A stretch of DNA of 64,000 nucleotides, taken from NCBI GenBank assembly GCA_963717455.1, contig OY970336.1, positions 4,402,001 through 4,466,000 of the forward strand. The letters run 5' to 3'. The DNA comes from Bog-473 sp963717455 (lineage in GTDB: Bacteria; Actinomycetota; Acidimicrobiia; Acidimicrobiales; RAAP-2). A model generated the notes under the pieces. That model was given only the letters and a program-made list of their open reading frames with translations, did not search any database and had not been told where the DNA came from. Positions within the stretch are counted from its first letter, which is position 1; each line of letters starts with the position of its first letter. Shown here one piece after another: positions 17,639 to 27,184 of the stretch. The translations under genes and the position numbers were made by a program.

Positions 17639-19723
17639 TCAGGACGCGGCGATACCGGAGACGAAGGCGACCAGCCGGCCGGCATTTGGCGCTCCCGGGA
17701 ACGAGGCATCGCCGTAGGTGTAGACGGCGCCGGTGGCGCCCACCAGCCAGTACCCCGAACCGGTGGGCGTCCTGGCGATGCCGTCCACCGGCGGCTGGCC
17801 GATGATGCCCTGCCCCGGCACCGAACCGAAGAAGCCGGCGTCGCCGTAATTGAAGATGCCACCGTCGGTTCCCACCATCCAGTAGCCCATGCCGTCCGGC
17901 GTGGCAGCGATGCCCGACACCGGGCGGTTCAGGTGGATCCCGCCGGCCGATCCGAAGAACCCGGCGTCGCCGAAATTGAAGACACCGCCGTCGGAGGCGG
18001 CCATCCAGTAGCCACCGTCGCCAGCCGAGGCGATGCCGACGACCGGCGCATTGAGGGGTTGCCCTCCCATGGAGCCGTGGAACTGGGCGTCGCCGTAGTT
18101 GAACACGCCCCCGTCGCTGGCGACGAGCCAGTAGCCCTGGCCGTCCGGGGTGGCCGCGATCCCCACGATGGGCCGGTTCAGGTGATGGCCGCCCATGGAG
18201 CCGTAGAAGTGCGCACTGCCGAAGGCAAACACGCCGCCGTCGGAGGAGACCAGCCAGTAGCCGGCCGCATCGGGCATCTCGGCGATGCCGACGACCGGCG
18301 CGTTCAGGTGTTGTCCACCCATGGAGCCGGAGAACTGCGTCGTGCCGTAGTTGAACACTCCCCCGTCGAGCGCACCGAGAACGATGCCCTGGTTCGAGGC
18401 AGCGGGGAAGGCCATCTGCTCGACGAAGGAGCGGAGGCCGGGGTCGTTCGGACCGCCCATCGCGGCTGCGCTCCCCACCGCTACGCATCCGACCGCACGC
18501 ACGCACGTGACGGAGTTCAACAAGCTGAGCGCGGTCACGTTCGGGCTCGGGTCGACCGACCACGACGTGCCGTTCCAATTCTCGATGAAGCTCTGCGGCT
18601 GGAACCCGTTGCCGCCGTTGCCGCCGAACTCGCCGCTGGAGCCCACCGCCCAGCACTGCACCGGGCTGAGGCAGGAGATGCTGCTCAGGATGGCGGGTGT
18701 CGTCGAGTTGGGCACGGACGACGACATGTCGGTCCAGCTCGACCCGTTCCAGTGCTCCATGAGGACACCGGCCGCGAGACCGCTCCCGTCGGTCGTCGAC
18801 CCCGACGCCCAACAGTCCGCCGCGGTGGCGCAGCTCACGCCGTTCAGGTAGCCCCCGCTCGGACTCGGGTAGACGGCGCTCGGGGTCACCGACCACGACG
18901 CGCCGTCCCAGTGCTCTATCAGGCCCTGGTCACCCACCGCGCCCGGGAATATGGGGAGGAAGTTGGGGTTCTGCGGCACGGGACCGGCGTTGCCAACGGC
19001 CCAGCAGTCGTCGGCGGCGAGGCACTGCACAGTGGAGAGCCCATCGTAGGTCTGGCCGGTCGCGGCGCCGGGGACGATGCTCCATGCCACACCGTTCCAC
19101 TGCTCGATCACGTCGTTGAGACCGTTGCCGCTCTGGTCCGTCGCGTACCCGACGGCGAAGCAGCTGGAGGCTGACGCGCAGCTCACGCCCTGCAGGAGCG
19201 CTCCACCCACACCCGGCCCACTCGGGGTCGGGCTCGGCACGACGGACCATACGCTGCCGTTCCAGTTCTCGATGAGGGTCCCGGACGGGCCCCCGTTCCC
19301 GCCGACACCGACGATGGCCCCCACCGCCCAGCAGTCGGACCCGGTCACGCACGACACGGCGAACAGGCCGCCACCGTGGCCGGTCGGCAGTGGCGGCTGC
19401 GGAGTCAGCGTCCAGGACGTGCCGTTCCAGGTCTCGACGATCGGTGAGAAGGTGCCGTTGGAATTGATGTTCTGGATGGAGATCCCGGCGGCGAAGCACT
19501 GCTGTGCGTTGGGGCATGACGTCCCCAGCAGGATGTCGTCGGCGCCCGTACCCGGCGTCGTGGCGACGTACCAGCCCGAGGTCGACGCCGCGCTGCCCAG
19601 CGGCGAGACGATCCCGACCGCCGAGACCACGAGCGCAGTGAGAGCGCCGGCCAGGGCCAGGCGCCAGGCTGACCGGCACGTTTCTCCCTTACCGGCGTGT
19701 CCGCGAGCGCGACGCTCGAGCAT
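17639..19723 (-). CDS. Large secreted repeat protein with two propeller-like regions
   Basis: 694 residues. An N-terminal signal sequence follows a basic stretch (LALAGALTALVVSAVGIVSP). Residues about 40-430 contain repeats of SCxxxxxCWAVGxxxxxxxx...ENWNGxSW, related to the repeats of the lipoprotein at 3348-4358. Residues about 450-694 are six repeats of a 42-residue unit with DGGVFNYGDAxFxGSMGG and GYWLVASDGG. Such units are common in Acidimicrobiia surface proteins and probably form beta-propellers or similar. No catalytic residues are recognisable. Convergent with the SDR gene; the gap is only 12 nt. Confidence 0.85.
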   Translation of the reverse strand: MLERRARGHAGKGETCRSAWRLALAGALTALVVSAVGIVSPLGSAASTSGWYVATTPGTGADDILLGTSCPNAQQCFAAGISIQNINSNGTFSPIVETWNGTSWTLTPQPPLPTGHGGGLFAVSCVTGSDCWAVGAIVGVGGNGGPSGTLIENWNGSVWSVVPSPTPSGPGVGGALLQGVSCASASSCFAVGYATDQSGNGLNDVIEQWNGVAWSIVPGAATGQTYDGLSTVQCLAADDCWAVGNAGPVPQNPNFLPIFPGAVGDQGLIEHWDGASWSVTPSAVYPSPSGGYLNGVSCATAADCWASGSTTDGSGLAAGVLMEHWNGSSWTDMSSSVPNSTTPAILSSISCLSPVQCWAVGSSGEFGGNGGNGFQPQSFIENWNGTSWSVDPSPNVTALSLLNSVTCVRAVGCVAVGSAAAMGGPNDPGLRSFVEQMAFPAASNQGIVLGALDGGVFNYGTTQFSGSMGGQHLNAPVVGIAEMPDAAGYWLVSSDGGVFAFGSAHFYGSMGGHHLNRPIVGIAATPDGQGYWLVASDGGVFNYGDAQFHGSMGGQPLNAPVVGIASAGDGGYWMAASDGGVFNFGDAGFFGSAGGIHLNRPVSGIAATPDGMGYWMVGTDGGIFNYGDAGFFGSVPGQGIIGQPPVDGIARTPTGSGYWLVGATGAVYTYGDASFPGAPNAGRLVAFVSGIAAS
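17640..18366 (-). repeat. Six coding repeats of about 126 bp (GYWLVASDGG type)
   Basis: Inside the 694-residue secreted protein gene. Each unit encodes about 42 residues with DGGVF at the start and GYW near the end. The last unit is degenerate (TGAVYTYGDASFPGAP). The DNA copies are diverged rather than identical, so the array is old and kept by selection on protein structure. Confidence 0.85.
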
Positions 19724-19867
19724 TCAACAATGGTTGCACGGTCTGCTCCCCCGCCAGTGGATGGTCGGGCTGCCCCGAGCACAATGGCCCGCTTGACCGC
19801 CGGGCGGAGCGCGGCGAGTGTCGTGGTCCACATGACCCTCTACCGTGACCTTCCGAGGACCTGACCC

Positions 19868-21055
19868 GTGGGCACCCTCGATGGCATCCGCGTCGTGGAG
19901 GCGGGTCTCCTGGTACAGGGGCCGCAGGCCTCCTTGACGATGCTCGAGTGGGGCGCCGACGTGGTCAAGGTGGAGCTCCCCGGCTTCGGCGACCAGGCTC
20001 GGTGGCTCCCGATCAGCCGGGTGGACCGGCGATCGGCCTTCTTCAGCGCCTACAACCGGGGCAAGCGCAGCGTCACGGTCGACCTCCGGTTGCCGGCGGG
20101 TCGCGAGGTCTTCATGCGCCTGGTCGAGCACGCCGACGTCGTCATCACCAACTTCAAGCCGGGCACGATGGAGGGTTGGGGTCTGGGATATGACGAACTG
20201 GCCGCGCGCAACCCGCGGATCGTCTACGGCGTGGGGTCCTCTTTCGGGCAACGCGGTCCCGATGCAGCACGCGAAGGTGCCGATCTCAGCGCGCAGGCCG
20301 CCGGCGGGCTGATCAGCACCACGGGCGGGAACGGGAACGACCCGAGTCCGGTCGGGGCCACGATCGCCGACCACATCTCGGGCCAGAACCTGCTCGCCGG
20401 CATACTCGCAGCGTTGTACGCGAGAGAGCAGACCGGCCGGGGCCAAATGGTCGAGACATCGCTGCTGGGCGGCCAGATCTGGGCCCAAGCCGGTGAATAC
20501 ACCCGGTATCTCATGTCGGGACATCCATCGGGACCGAGCGGCCGTAGCCACCCGATGATCCCCGGTATCTACGGTGTCTTCCCGACCTCGGACGGGTGGA
20601 TCGCCGTCGTCGGCACGGCCGGCCCCGCGCGCGACCGCTTCTACCGGATCATCGGCAGGCCCGACCTGATCGACCGTTTCAACCAGCTCTTGTACTTCGA
20701 GGACGACAAGGCCGAGCTGTGGCCGATCCTCGACCAGGTCTTCGCGACCAAGCCGACCGCCGAATGGTGCGACCTGCTCGGCGCCGCGGGCTTGCGCTTC
20801 GCTCCTGTCCGCGACCACGCGGAGGTGGTCGCCGACCCGGGTGTCGAGGCGAACGGCTACATCTCGACGATCGGGTCTCCGGAAGCCAGAGAGTCGACCA
20901 CGCCCGTCGTCAGGACGCCGGTCCGCTTCTCGGACCCACCCGCCGTGATCGACGCGCACGTCCCCGAGCTCGGAGAACACACCGAACAGGTGCTCCTCGA
21001 GATCGGATATTCCTGGGACGACATCGGCACCCTCTCGGCGGGCGGTGCAATTTAG
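19868..21055 (+). CDS. CoA transferase family III (CaiB/BaiF)
   Basis: 395 residues from GTG 19868. N-terminal GIRVVEAGLLVQGPQAS and GADVVKVELPGFGDQARW, then FNRGK-like YNRGKRSVTVDL, are diagnostic. The catalytic Asp is in EGADLSAQAAGG. Family III enzymes move CoA between carboxylic acids, for example in carnitine, oxalate, bile acid or aromatic acid metabolism; many are subunit pairs, but no partner is adjacent. Length is normal. The substrate cannot be deduced from context. Confidence 0.9.
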   Translation: MGTLDGIRVVEAGLLVQGPQASLTMLEWGADVVKVELPGFGDQARWLPISRVDRRSAFFSAYNRGKRSVTVDLRLPAGREVFMRLVEHADVVITNFKPGTMEGWGLGYDELAARNPRIVYGVGSSFGQRGPDAAREGADLSAQAAGGLISTTGGNGNDPSPVGATIADHISGQNLLAGILAALYAREQTGRGQMVETSLLGGQIWAQAGEYTRYLMSGHPSGPSGRSHPMIPGIYGVFPTSDGWIAVVGTAGPARDRFYRIIGRPDLIDRFNQLLYFEDDKAELWPILDQVFATKPTAEWCDLLGAAGLRFAPVRDHAEVVADPGVEANGYISTIGSPEARESTTPVVRTPVRFSDPPAVIDAHVPELGEHTEQVLLEIGYSWDDIGTLSAGGAI

Positions 21056-21101
21056 GACCTCCGCGGCGCCATCACGCAGATGGCTTTCGTGTGACCAGGA
21101 G

Positions 21102-22667
21102 CTAGGCAACCAGGTCCGGCTGCCTCCATTCGAAGCCCTCGCCGTCCACCAACTCGAACTCCTCGAGTGCCCGCTCGGTGCCGACCGCGCCGTCCCTCGC
21201 CGTCACGGGCAGCCGGACCAGGAACCCCACCATGGCGAACGCCAGGAGACCGAAGAGCGCCGCGACGCCGAACGTCACGTCGAGGCCATGGACGAGGGTG
21301 GTCGTCCCGCCGGCACCCTCCTGCAGCTGTGCGTGCGGCGCCGTCGCGCTGAGCACGGTGACGAGGACCGCCAGTCCGAGCGCGGCGCCGACCTGCTGCA
21401 TCACGTTGACCAGGCCGGAGGCGGCGCCGGCGTCACCCGGCTCGACTCCGGAGAGCCCCGCTGTGGTGAGTGGCACCAGCGCGGTCCCTGAACCAAGGCC
21501 GACCAGCACGAGGCCGATGAGGATACGCGGGTAGGAAGCCCCGGCGTGCAGCTGGCTCGAGAGCAGCAGAGCCACGATGGTCATGCCGATGCCCGACAGC
21601 ATCAGGACCTTGGGCCGGACCCGGTTGACGAGGACCTTGCTGACAAGTTGCGAGGACAAGAAGACGGAGGCCGGAATGGGCAAGAAGGACAGGCCGGCCC
21701 GAAGCGGTGAGTATCCCTCGACGTCCTGCAGGAACTGCCCGATGAAGAAGAACATCCCGTACATGCCCGCGTACATGAGGCCGAGGGAGACGTTCGCAGT
21801 CGTGCGCGTCCCGTCGGTGAAGAGGCGCAACGGCACGATGGGCTCCTCGGCCCGGGTCTCGATCCGTACGAACAGACCGAGCAGCAACGCACCGGCCGCC
21901 AACGACCCCACGGTCAGCGGGCTCGACCATCCCTTGCTCCCTGCCTCGACCAGGCCGAGGACGACACCGACCATGCCGAAGGTGGAGGTGAGCGCGCCCG
22001 CGACATCGAAGTGACCGTGCCGACCCTCGGTCTCCTGCAGCACGATGCGACCGACGGCCCAGACCGCAATGCCGATCGGCACGTTCACGAACATCACCCA
22101 GCGCCAGGAGACCAACTGGGTGAGCGCGCCGCCGGCGACGAGCCCGATCGCCCCTCCCGCTGCCGACACGGTGGTGAACAGACCGATGGCCCGGACCCTC
22201 TGGCGCCCCTCGGAGAAGACGGTGGTCAGGAGAGCCAGCGACGAGGGGGCGGCCAGGGCGGCGCCGACTCCCTGGAGGGCCCGTGCGGCCAGGAGCATCC
22301 AGCCGGCGACGGCCAACCCGCCGAAGAGCGAGCTCAGCGAGAAGACGCCGATCCCGGCCAGGAACGTCCGGCGTCGACCGAGGAGGTCGCCCGAGCGGGC
22401 ACCCAGGAGCAGGAGACCGCCGAAGGTGAGCAGGTAGGCGTTGAGGACCCAGGAGAGCCCCGTGCCCGACAGGCCCAGGCCCACCTGGATGTGCGGGAGG
22501 GCGACGTTGACGATCGTCGTGTCAAGGACCACCATGAGCTGGGCGGTCAGAATGACGAACAGGAAGACGGTGGGATTGGAGAGCCGGCGCCGCAGGGAGG
22601 CGGAGCGGCCCGGATTCGGTCCGTCGGCCGGTTCGGGGCGCGACAGGAGAAGGGCAGGAGAAGGCAT
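21102..22667 (-). CDS. MFS multidrug exporter, DHA2 (14-TM, EmrB/QacA-like)
   Basis: 521 residues from ATG 22667. Motifs: LDTTIVNVALPHIQ in TM1 (motif D1), GARSGDLLGRRRTFLAG (motif A) and WRWVMFVNVPIG, all typical of 14-helix drug:H+ antiporters. It sits in the inner membrane and exports hydrophobic or cationic drugs using the proton gradient. The gene is divergent from the TetR regulator at 22784, with a palindromic operator in the shared 116-bp intergenic space, so it is probably repressed by that regulator. Confidence 0.9.
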   Translation of the reverse strand: MPSPALLLSRPEPADGPNPGRSASLRRRLSNPTVFLFVILTAQLMVVLDTTIVNVALPHIQVGLGLSGTGLSWVLNAYLLTFGGLLLLGARSGDLLGRRRTFLAGIGVFSLSSLFGGLAVAGWMLLAARALQGVGAALAAPSSLALLTTVFSEGRQRVRAIGLFTTVSAAGGAIGLVAGGALTQLVSWRWVMFVNVPIGIAVWAVGRIVLQETEGRHGHFDVAGALTSTFGMVGVVLGLVEAGSKGWSSPLTVGSLAAGALLLGLFVRIETRAEEPIVPLRLFTDGTRTTANVSLGLMYAGMYGMFFFIGQFLQDVEGYSPLRAGLSFLPIPASVFLSSQLVSKVLVNRVRPKVLMLSGIGMTIVALLLSSQLHAGASYPRILIGLVLVGLGSGTALVPLTTAGLSGVEPGDAGAASGLVNVMQQVGAALGLAVLVTVLSATAPHAQLQEGAGGTTTLVHGLDVTFGVAALFGLLAFAMVGFLVRLPVTARDGAVGTERALEEFELVDGEGFEWRQPDLVA

Positions 22668-22712
22668 GGTTGTCCGATCTTTCCGCTGGTATCGTGGATG
22701 AAGCGGAAGCTT

Positions 22713-22743
22713 CCTCCGGTTAGTATACGGAGGGACCCTCCGT
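22713..22743. promoter_or_regulatory. Palindromic operator between exporter and TetR genes
   Basis: A perfect 17-bp inverted repeat ACGGAGGGACCCTCCGT lies at 22727-22743. A further half-site CCTCCG at 22713 pairs with CGGAGG at 22728, so three half-sites overlap. Position between divergent tetR and MFS genes is the usual place for a TetR-family operator controlling both. Binding itself is inferred. Confidence 0.75.
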
Positions 22744-22783
22744 TTTGCAACACGGAATTTCGGTCCGCAAGGAAAGAAGGAAC

Positions 22784-23404
22784 ATGACGGGTCAACCGAG
22801 GTCGACGGCGGCAACGGTGGATCATGCCGGCCGCCAGGCCGAGGACGGCTCAACGCGCCCGATGCGGGCCGACGCCGTGCGCAACTACGAGCGGCTCGTC
22901 ACGGCAGCACGGGTCGTGTTCGCCCAACATGGCGGCGGGGCGTCGATGGAGGCCATCGCCAAGGAAGCGGGGGTGGGCGTCGGCACGCTGTACCGCCACT
23001 TCCCCAAGCGGATCGATGTCGTCGAGGCCGTCTACCGCGAGGACGTCGACGAGCTCGTCAGTGTCGCTGAATCGGCGGTCGCCGAGTTGGAGCCGTGGCC
23101 CGCCCTGGCGGCGTGGCTCGAGGCCTTCGTGCGCTACGCGATCGGCAAGCGCAGGTTCCTGACCGAGTTGCACGAGGCCTTCGAGAAGAACCCGGACCTG
23201 CGCATCGCGTCCCGCGAGCGTATCGAGGGCGCCATCGACATCGTGCTGACCCGAGCCCAGGATGCAGGCGTAGTGCGCACGGACCTCGACGGAACGGATC
23301 TCATGCAGCTTCTGGGCTCGATGTGCATGAGCGCGACCCTGACGCCCGAGCAGAGCCAGCGGCTGCTCGTGATGATCGAGGACGGCCTTCGCCCGCCGAA
23401 GTAG
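22784..23404 (+). CDS. TetR-family transcriptional repressor
   Basis: 206 residues from ATG 22784, after AAGGAAAGAAGGA; an in-frame TTG at 22745 is less likely. The N-terminal helix-turn-helix is seen in YERLVTAARVVFAQHG, then MEAIAKEAGVGVGTLYRHFP (residues about 48-75). The ligand domain is the SbtR/TetR_C type (FEKNPDLRIASRERIEGAID). It is divergent from the MFS exporter and probably represses both genes through the operator at 22713-22743, being released by a transported compound. Confidence 0.92.
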   Translation: MTGQPRSTAATVDHAGRQAEDGSTRPMRADAVRNYERLVTAARVVFAQHGGGASMEAIAKEAGVGVGTLYRHFPKRIDVVEAVYREDVDELVSVAESAVAELEPWPALAAWLEAFVRYAIGKRRFLTELHEAFEKNPDLRIASRERIEGAIDIVLTRAQDAGVVRTDLDGTDLMQLLGSMCMSATLTPEQSQRLLVMIEDGLRPPK

Positions 23405-23469
23405 CCGCCGTCTTGGCTCCCGTCCTCGCTGAAGATCGCTGCAAGACTCGGGCGTTTGCGTCGTCCTCC

Positions 23470-24201
23470 GTGCGGAATCGCCACCGGTCGGGACGCCGAC
23501 GATCACGCCTTCCCTGGCGGTTATCCGGAGTCGCCGTGGTCGCCGGAGCCGTCCTTTCGTGCTGCGGATCCGGCACTGCGCCCGTCGCCCTCCATCGGGC
23601 CACGAGCACCAGCTCGACGACCACCACGACCACGACGACAATCCCCCCGACGACGACCACGACCGACCCAGGACTGCTCCCCCAGACGGCGACCGAGCCC
23701 CCGGTCGACGCGTCGCTGCAGACCACCTTGGCTCCGCTGTGGACGGCCATCGTGAACGATTCGGTTGACCCCGCGCTCACCGTGTTCTTTCCCCAGACCG
23801 CCTACCTGCAGATGAAGACGGGCGTTCTGCCCGACCCGGCGTCCGACTACGCGGATCGATTGATCGCCTTCTATCGATTGGACATCGCTGCGTATCACCA
23901 GTCGCTGGGACCCGCCGTGTCCACGGCCAAGCTCCTCTCGGTCAACGCATCAGCCGCGGAGGCTGCGTACATACCCCCCGGAGCGTGCGAGAACACGATT
24001 GGCTACTGGCACCTGCCCGGTGTCCGTTTCGTCTACCAGGTCGGCGGTAGCGTGGAATCCTTCGGCGTGGCATCGTTGATCTCGTGGCGCGGCGAATGGT
24101 ACGTCGTCCACCTGGGCCCGAACCCCCGGAGCCAGGACATCGGAACCGTCGACCAGCCCGCCGTCGGCCCGGGCGTCGTCGGTCCGCCCGGCGGCTGTTG
24201 A
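23470..24201 (+). CDS. Secreted or lipid-anchored protein with Thr-rich linker, function unknown
   Basis: 243 residues if started at GTG 23470; TTG 23413 is a possible longer start. A basic N-terminus, a hydrophobic stretch (LSGVAVVAGAVLSCC) and a possible lipobox VLSC suggest export. A threonine/proline linker (TTTTTTTTIPPTTTTT) links to a globular domain of about 170 residues containing GACENTIGYWHLPGVRFVYQ and two cysteines. No family is recognised. It is convergent with the CapA-like gene; the gap is 5 nt. The Thr-rich linker is shared with the two genes that follow. Confidence 0.72.
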   Translation: MRNRHRSGRRRSRLPWRLSGVAVVAGAVLSCCGSGTAPVALHRATSTSSTTTTTTTTIPPTTTTTDPGLLPQTATEPPVDASLQTTLAPLWTAIVNDSVDPALTVFFPQTAYLQMKTGVLPDPASDYADRLIAFYRLDIAAYHQSLGPAVSTAKLLSVNASAAEAAYIPPGACENTIGYWHLPGVRFVYQVGGSVESFGVASLISWRGEWYVVHLGPNPRSQDIGTVDQPAVGPGVVGPPGGC

Positions 24202-24206
24202 GTGCC

Positions 24207-25385
24207 TCAGGCCGGCGGAGCAGCGAGGGAGATCTGTCCCGAGGGAAGGATGTTGACGGCGGAGGTCCCGAAATCGGCGCTGGACAGCCCGTTCACGAAA
24301 CCCGCCGCCTGCCCCGCAGGGTCGACCGATGGTTGCCCGATGCCGTTGAGGAGGAGCGAGGTGAAGTGTCCTCCGGTGAAGACCCCGTTGGCGGTCATCG
24401 TGACGGTCAGGATGCCGGAAAGGCTCAACGTACCGCCGGTTGCGAAGTTCTGATAGCCGCAAAAGTTCCCGAGGCTGTAGGCGATCAAGTGGCCGTTGTA
24501 CTCCTCCATGCCGCGCAGGACGTGAGGGCCGCTGGCGATCACGAGATCGGCGCCGTCATCGATGGCAGCGTGCGCGAACGCCTTCGCGTTGCCCCTGTCT
24601 TCGCCGACATACGTCTCCTCTGAGCCCGTCACGTGGTCGGCACCGGATCCCTCGGCACCCGCATGCATGTACACGACCACCACATTCGCCTCCGACTTGG
24701 CCTGCAGGATCAGGGACTTCGCAGTGGGGAGATCGAGCAGATTGTTGGTGTTCGGATAGGGGGCGAAGTCCACGAACGCCACCTTGGTGGTCCCGTCACT
24801 CACGATGCCGATCTGACCGGGGAGCCCGGCCTGGACCAGACCTGCGCCCTGCAGCGCGGCCGTGGTGTCAGACACTCCCTGGGACCCGAAGTCGTGCGAG
24901 TGATTGTTGGCACTGTTGATGACGGTGAACCCGATCGATCTCAGCACCTGCGCGTCCGACGGCGGATTCCGGAAGGCGAAGCAGTCGGTAGACGTCGGCG
25001 CGCACTTGGAGGTCGTGGCGTCCGTCAGCGTTCCCTCGAGATTGGCGAACACGATAGGTCCCTGCAGCGCAGCCTTGACCGGTTGGAGATAGGCGGTCGG
25101 GTCGGGAGGCACGTCCGGCGTGTTTCCCAGATCGGTGTCGCCAACGGCTGAGATCGTGACGGGTCCGAAGGCCTGCGTGGTGGTGGTCACGGGATGCGCG
25201 GGGTGGCTCGTGGTGGTGGACCCTGCCGCGTGGGACCCTCCGGAGCGTTGGGCCGGGGCAGCCAGCCAGACGATTGCGAAGGCCGTCGCGCCCAGCACCA
25301 CGAGCCCAGCAACACCCGCGGCGAGGCGCCTGCGGCGCACCCCGGCACTCGTCTGCCGCCGTCGGCGGGCATGATTCGGGCTCAC
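24207..25385 (-). CDS. CapA-family metallophosphatase-like protein
   Basis: 392 residues from GTG 25385, AAGGG 6-10 nt upstream. A single N-terminal membrane anchor (LAAGVAGLVVLGATAFAIVWL) and a Thr-rich linker precede a calcineurin-like domain: SAVGDTDLG, FANLEGTL, SANNHSHDFG, YMHAGAEGS and AYSLGNF. This is the PGA_cap/CapA pattern found in poly-gamma-glutamate synthesis proteins and in many actinobacterial surface enzymes. Without CapBC neighbours, capsule synthesis is unlikely; a cell-envelope hydrolase is a fair guess. It lies 13 nt after the phosphodiester glycosidase gene, so they form an operon. Confidence 0.85.
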   Translation of the reverse strand: MSPNHARRRRQTSAGVRRRRLAAGVAGLVVLGATAFAIVWLAAPAQRSGGSHAAGSTTTSHPAHPVTTTTQAFGPVTISAVGDTDLGNTPDVPPDPTAYLQPVKAALQGPIVFANLEGTLTDATTSKCAPTSTDCFAFRNPPSDAQVLRSIGFTVINSANNHSHDFGSQGVSDTTAALQGAGLVQAGLPGQIGIVSDGTTKVAFVDFAPYPNTNNLLDLPTAKSLILQAKSEANVVVVYMHAGAEGSGADHVTGSEETYVGEDRGNAKAFAHAAIDDGADLVIASGPHVLRGMEEYNGHLIAYSLGNFCGYQNFATGGTLSLSGILTVTMTANGVFTGGHFTSLLLNGIGQPSVDPAGQAAGFVNGLSSADFGTSAVNILPSGQISLAAPPA

Positions 25386-25398
25386 GTGAACGCAGCCC

Positions 25399-26523
25399 TT
25401 ACCACGGTTGCGGAGTCGTGACCGGCGGTCGCTGGTACACGGCGAAGAAGTCCTTGGTGCTCGAGTACAGAAATCGATTGGGGATCTGATTCGGGTTCGG
25501 CACGAAGAGCGCCGGGCCGACGGCGCCCGGTCCACCATAGGTCACGAAGATCGGCCACTCGGGATTGATGTCGAGTTGCATCGCGCGCACCGCCCCCAGC
25601 TTGACCAGGATCTGCGCCAGGGTGGCGGCCGTCTGGGTCGGGGCGGCGACGTAGAGAAGGTTGCCTCTGTCGTCTATCCCGAGGCCGGTCCGCCATACGG
25701 CAGGCACCCCTCCGAGGGTGATTCCCCAGTCACCGCCCACTGCGGTCTCGGGCGTCGCGGCCTGGTTGGCGACGAGAAGCGACAGGTTCTGGCGCGCCAT
25801 GACGACGTGAGGCCCAGGGGAGGAACCTCCTTCCCAGTCGACGATATCGACTGTCCCGTCGGTGTACTCGACGACCGTCGCCAAACCGTTGATCATGGGA
25901 AAGTACAGGGTGTTGTTGACATAGAACCCGCCGGGGGCATCCTTCTCGTAGAAGCCGGAGTTGAACGTGGCGAGCAGGGTCTGTCGCGCCGTGATCGGGA
26001 CCATTTCCGGCCCGCGGTCAAGTGTGGTCGGCCCTGGACCTTCATACCCGGGATAGAGCGCAAGCTGCGTCGACGACGTTCGGATCCAGGTGGCGTAGGC
26101 CACGATGCTCGGGTCCGCCGCGTCGGGTCGAAAGGTTGTCGTCATGATCGACGGCGGCGACCCGCTCCACGTGTCCTGGGCCACCCACGTCCCCTCTCCG
26201 GCATCGGCTGGCGAGACAACTGGTGCGACAGCAGGTGGGACATAAGGAGGGAGCGTGCTGCTGGTCGTGCTGGTGGATGACGTCGTCGTCGAGAGGGCAG
26301 CCCCCCGTGGCGACGTCACCCCTGACCGGCCCTCGACCACCCACGCGGCGACGCCGATGACGAGCAAGAGAAGTCCGACAAGGGGCAGAAGACGGCGTCT
26401 TCTCCTCTTGCGACGTTCCGCCACGAGCCGTGCACGATCCGTTCGTTGTCGAGCGCGCGAGGGCACAGGGACGCCATCGTTCCCATGCGGGCCCGTCATG
26501 CGGGAAATGGTACGGGGTCCCAT
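25399..26523 (-). CDS. Membrane-anchored phosphodiester glycosidase-like protein (NAGPA domain)
   Basis: About 374 residues; ATG 26523 and ATG 26499 are both possible starts. A strongly basic cytoplasmic tail (RRKRRRRR) precedes one membrane helix and a Ser/Thr-rich linker. The outer domain contains TFNSGFYEKDAPGGFYVNN, VGGDWGITLGGVPAVWRTG, and AVRAMQLDINPEW near the C-terminus, which matches the fold of the uncovering enzyme NAGPA and its bacterial relatives. These cleave sugar-1-phosphodiesters. Followed by the CapA-like gene, 13 nt downstream. Confidence 0.78.
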   Translation of the reverse strand: MGPRTISRMTGPHGNDGVPVPSRARQRTDRARLVAERRKRRRRRLLPLVGLLLLVIGVAAWVVEGRSGVTSPRGAALSTTTSSTSTTSSTLPPYVPPAVAPVVSPADAGEGTWVAQDTWSGSPPSIMTTTFRPDAADPSIVAYATWIRTSSTQLALYPGYEGPGPTTLDRGPEMVPITARQTLLATFNSGFYEKDAPGGFYVNNTLYFPMINGLATVVEYTDGTVDIVDWEGGSSPGPHVVMARQNLSLLVANQAATPETAVGGDWGITLGGVPAVWRTGLGIDDRGNLLYVAAPTQTAATLAQILVKLGAVRAMQLDINPEWPIFVTYGGPGAVGPALFVPNPNQIPNRFLYSSTKDFFAVYQRPPVTTPQPW

Positions 26524-26659
26524 CACCGCAATAGAGGCACTGAACCCGAACTGCTGGTTGGACTCCAGAACCATCTTCGGGGGTAGTGATCTCAGGTTGT
26601 GGTCCGACGCGCGTCAAGGACGATGCCCACCTTCGTTGGCATCTGGCGAGGACACCGGA

Positions 26660-27184
26660 TCACATGAGGTCTCGGTGGAAGTCCTGCCAGGTCGTGAGGA
26701 CCTCGGGAAGCTCCCCCTTGCCGGTGGGGCTCGCCGGCCAGTGCGCCAGCGGGAGACCGATCGGTCGCTGGAGCATGTCCGCTCCGTAGAACAGCAGGTG
26801 GCGACGGCGGACGAACAGCCAGTCGCCGTCGCGTCGCTCGTAGCTGTCGTGGTACTGGATGGCCTGGACAACCCATTGCTCGCCCATCTCGATCTCCCCG
26901 CGACAGGAGACGATTCCGCTGGCGTGGTCCTCGTCGACAACGTTGATCACATGGTTGCCCACCAGCAGGATCGTGACACCAAGGTCCGTCAACTGCTCGG
27001 TGAAACTCGCTCGCAACGCGTCGTGGCCGACCTGGTCGCGTCCGACCCGCACGTCGTCGACGAACAAGCTGACGAGTGTGTCGAGATCGCGGGCGTCCAG
27101 GGCGACCGCGTAGCGACTTGCGAGTTGACGGATCTGCTCATGCGCCACCAGCCAGGCGATCGGGTCGGCTCCGGGCCCGCTCAC
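26660..27184 (-). CDS. SnoaL-like (NTF2-fold) protein
   Basis: 174 residues from GTG 27184, overlapping the upstream SDR stop (GTGA). The pattern LVAHEQIRQLASRYAVALD, then LDTLVSLFVDDVRV, GNHVINVVDED and YHDSYERRDGDWLFVRRRH is the SnoaL_4/NTF2-like fold used by small hydratases, isomerases and dehydratases. Third gene of an operon with two SDRs, so a role in modification of the same small molecule is likely; the compound is unknown. Confidence 0.85.
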   Translation of the reverse strand: MSGPGADPIAWLVAHEQIRQLASRYAVALDARDLDTLVSLFVDDVRVGRDQVGHDALRASFTEQLTDLGVTILLVGNHVINVVDEDHASGIVSCRGEIEMGEQWVVQAIQYHDSYERRDGDWLFVRRRHLLFYGADMLQRPIGLPLAHWPASPTGKGELPEVLTTWQDFHRDLM

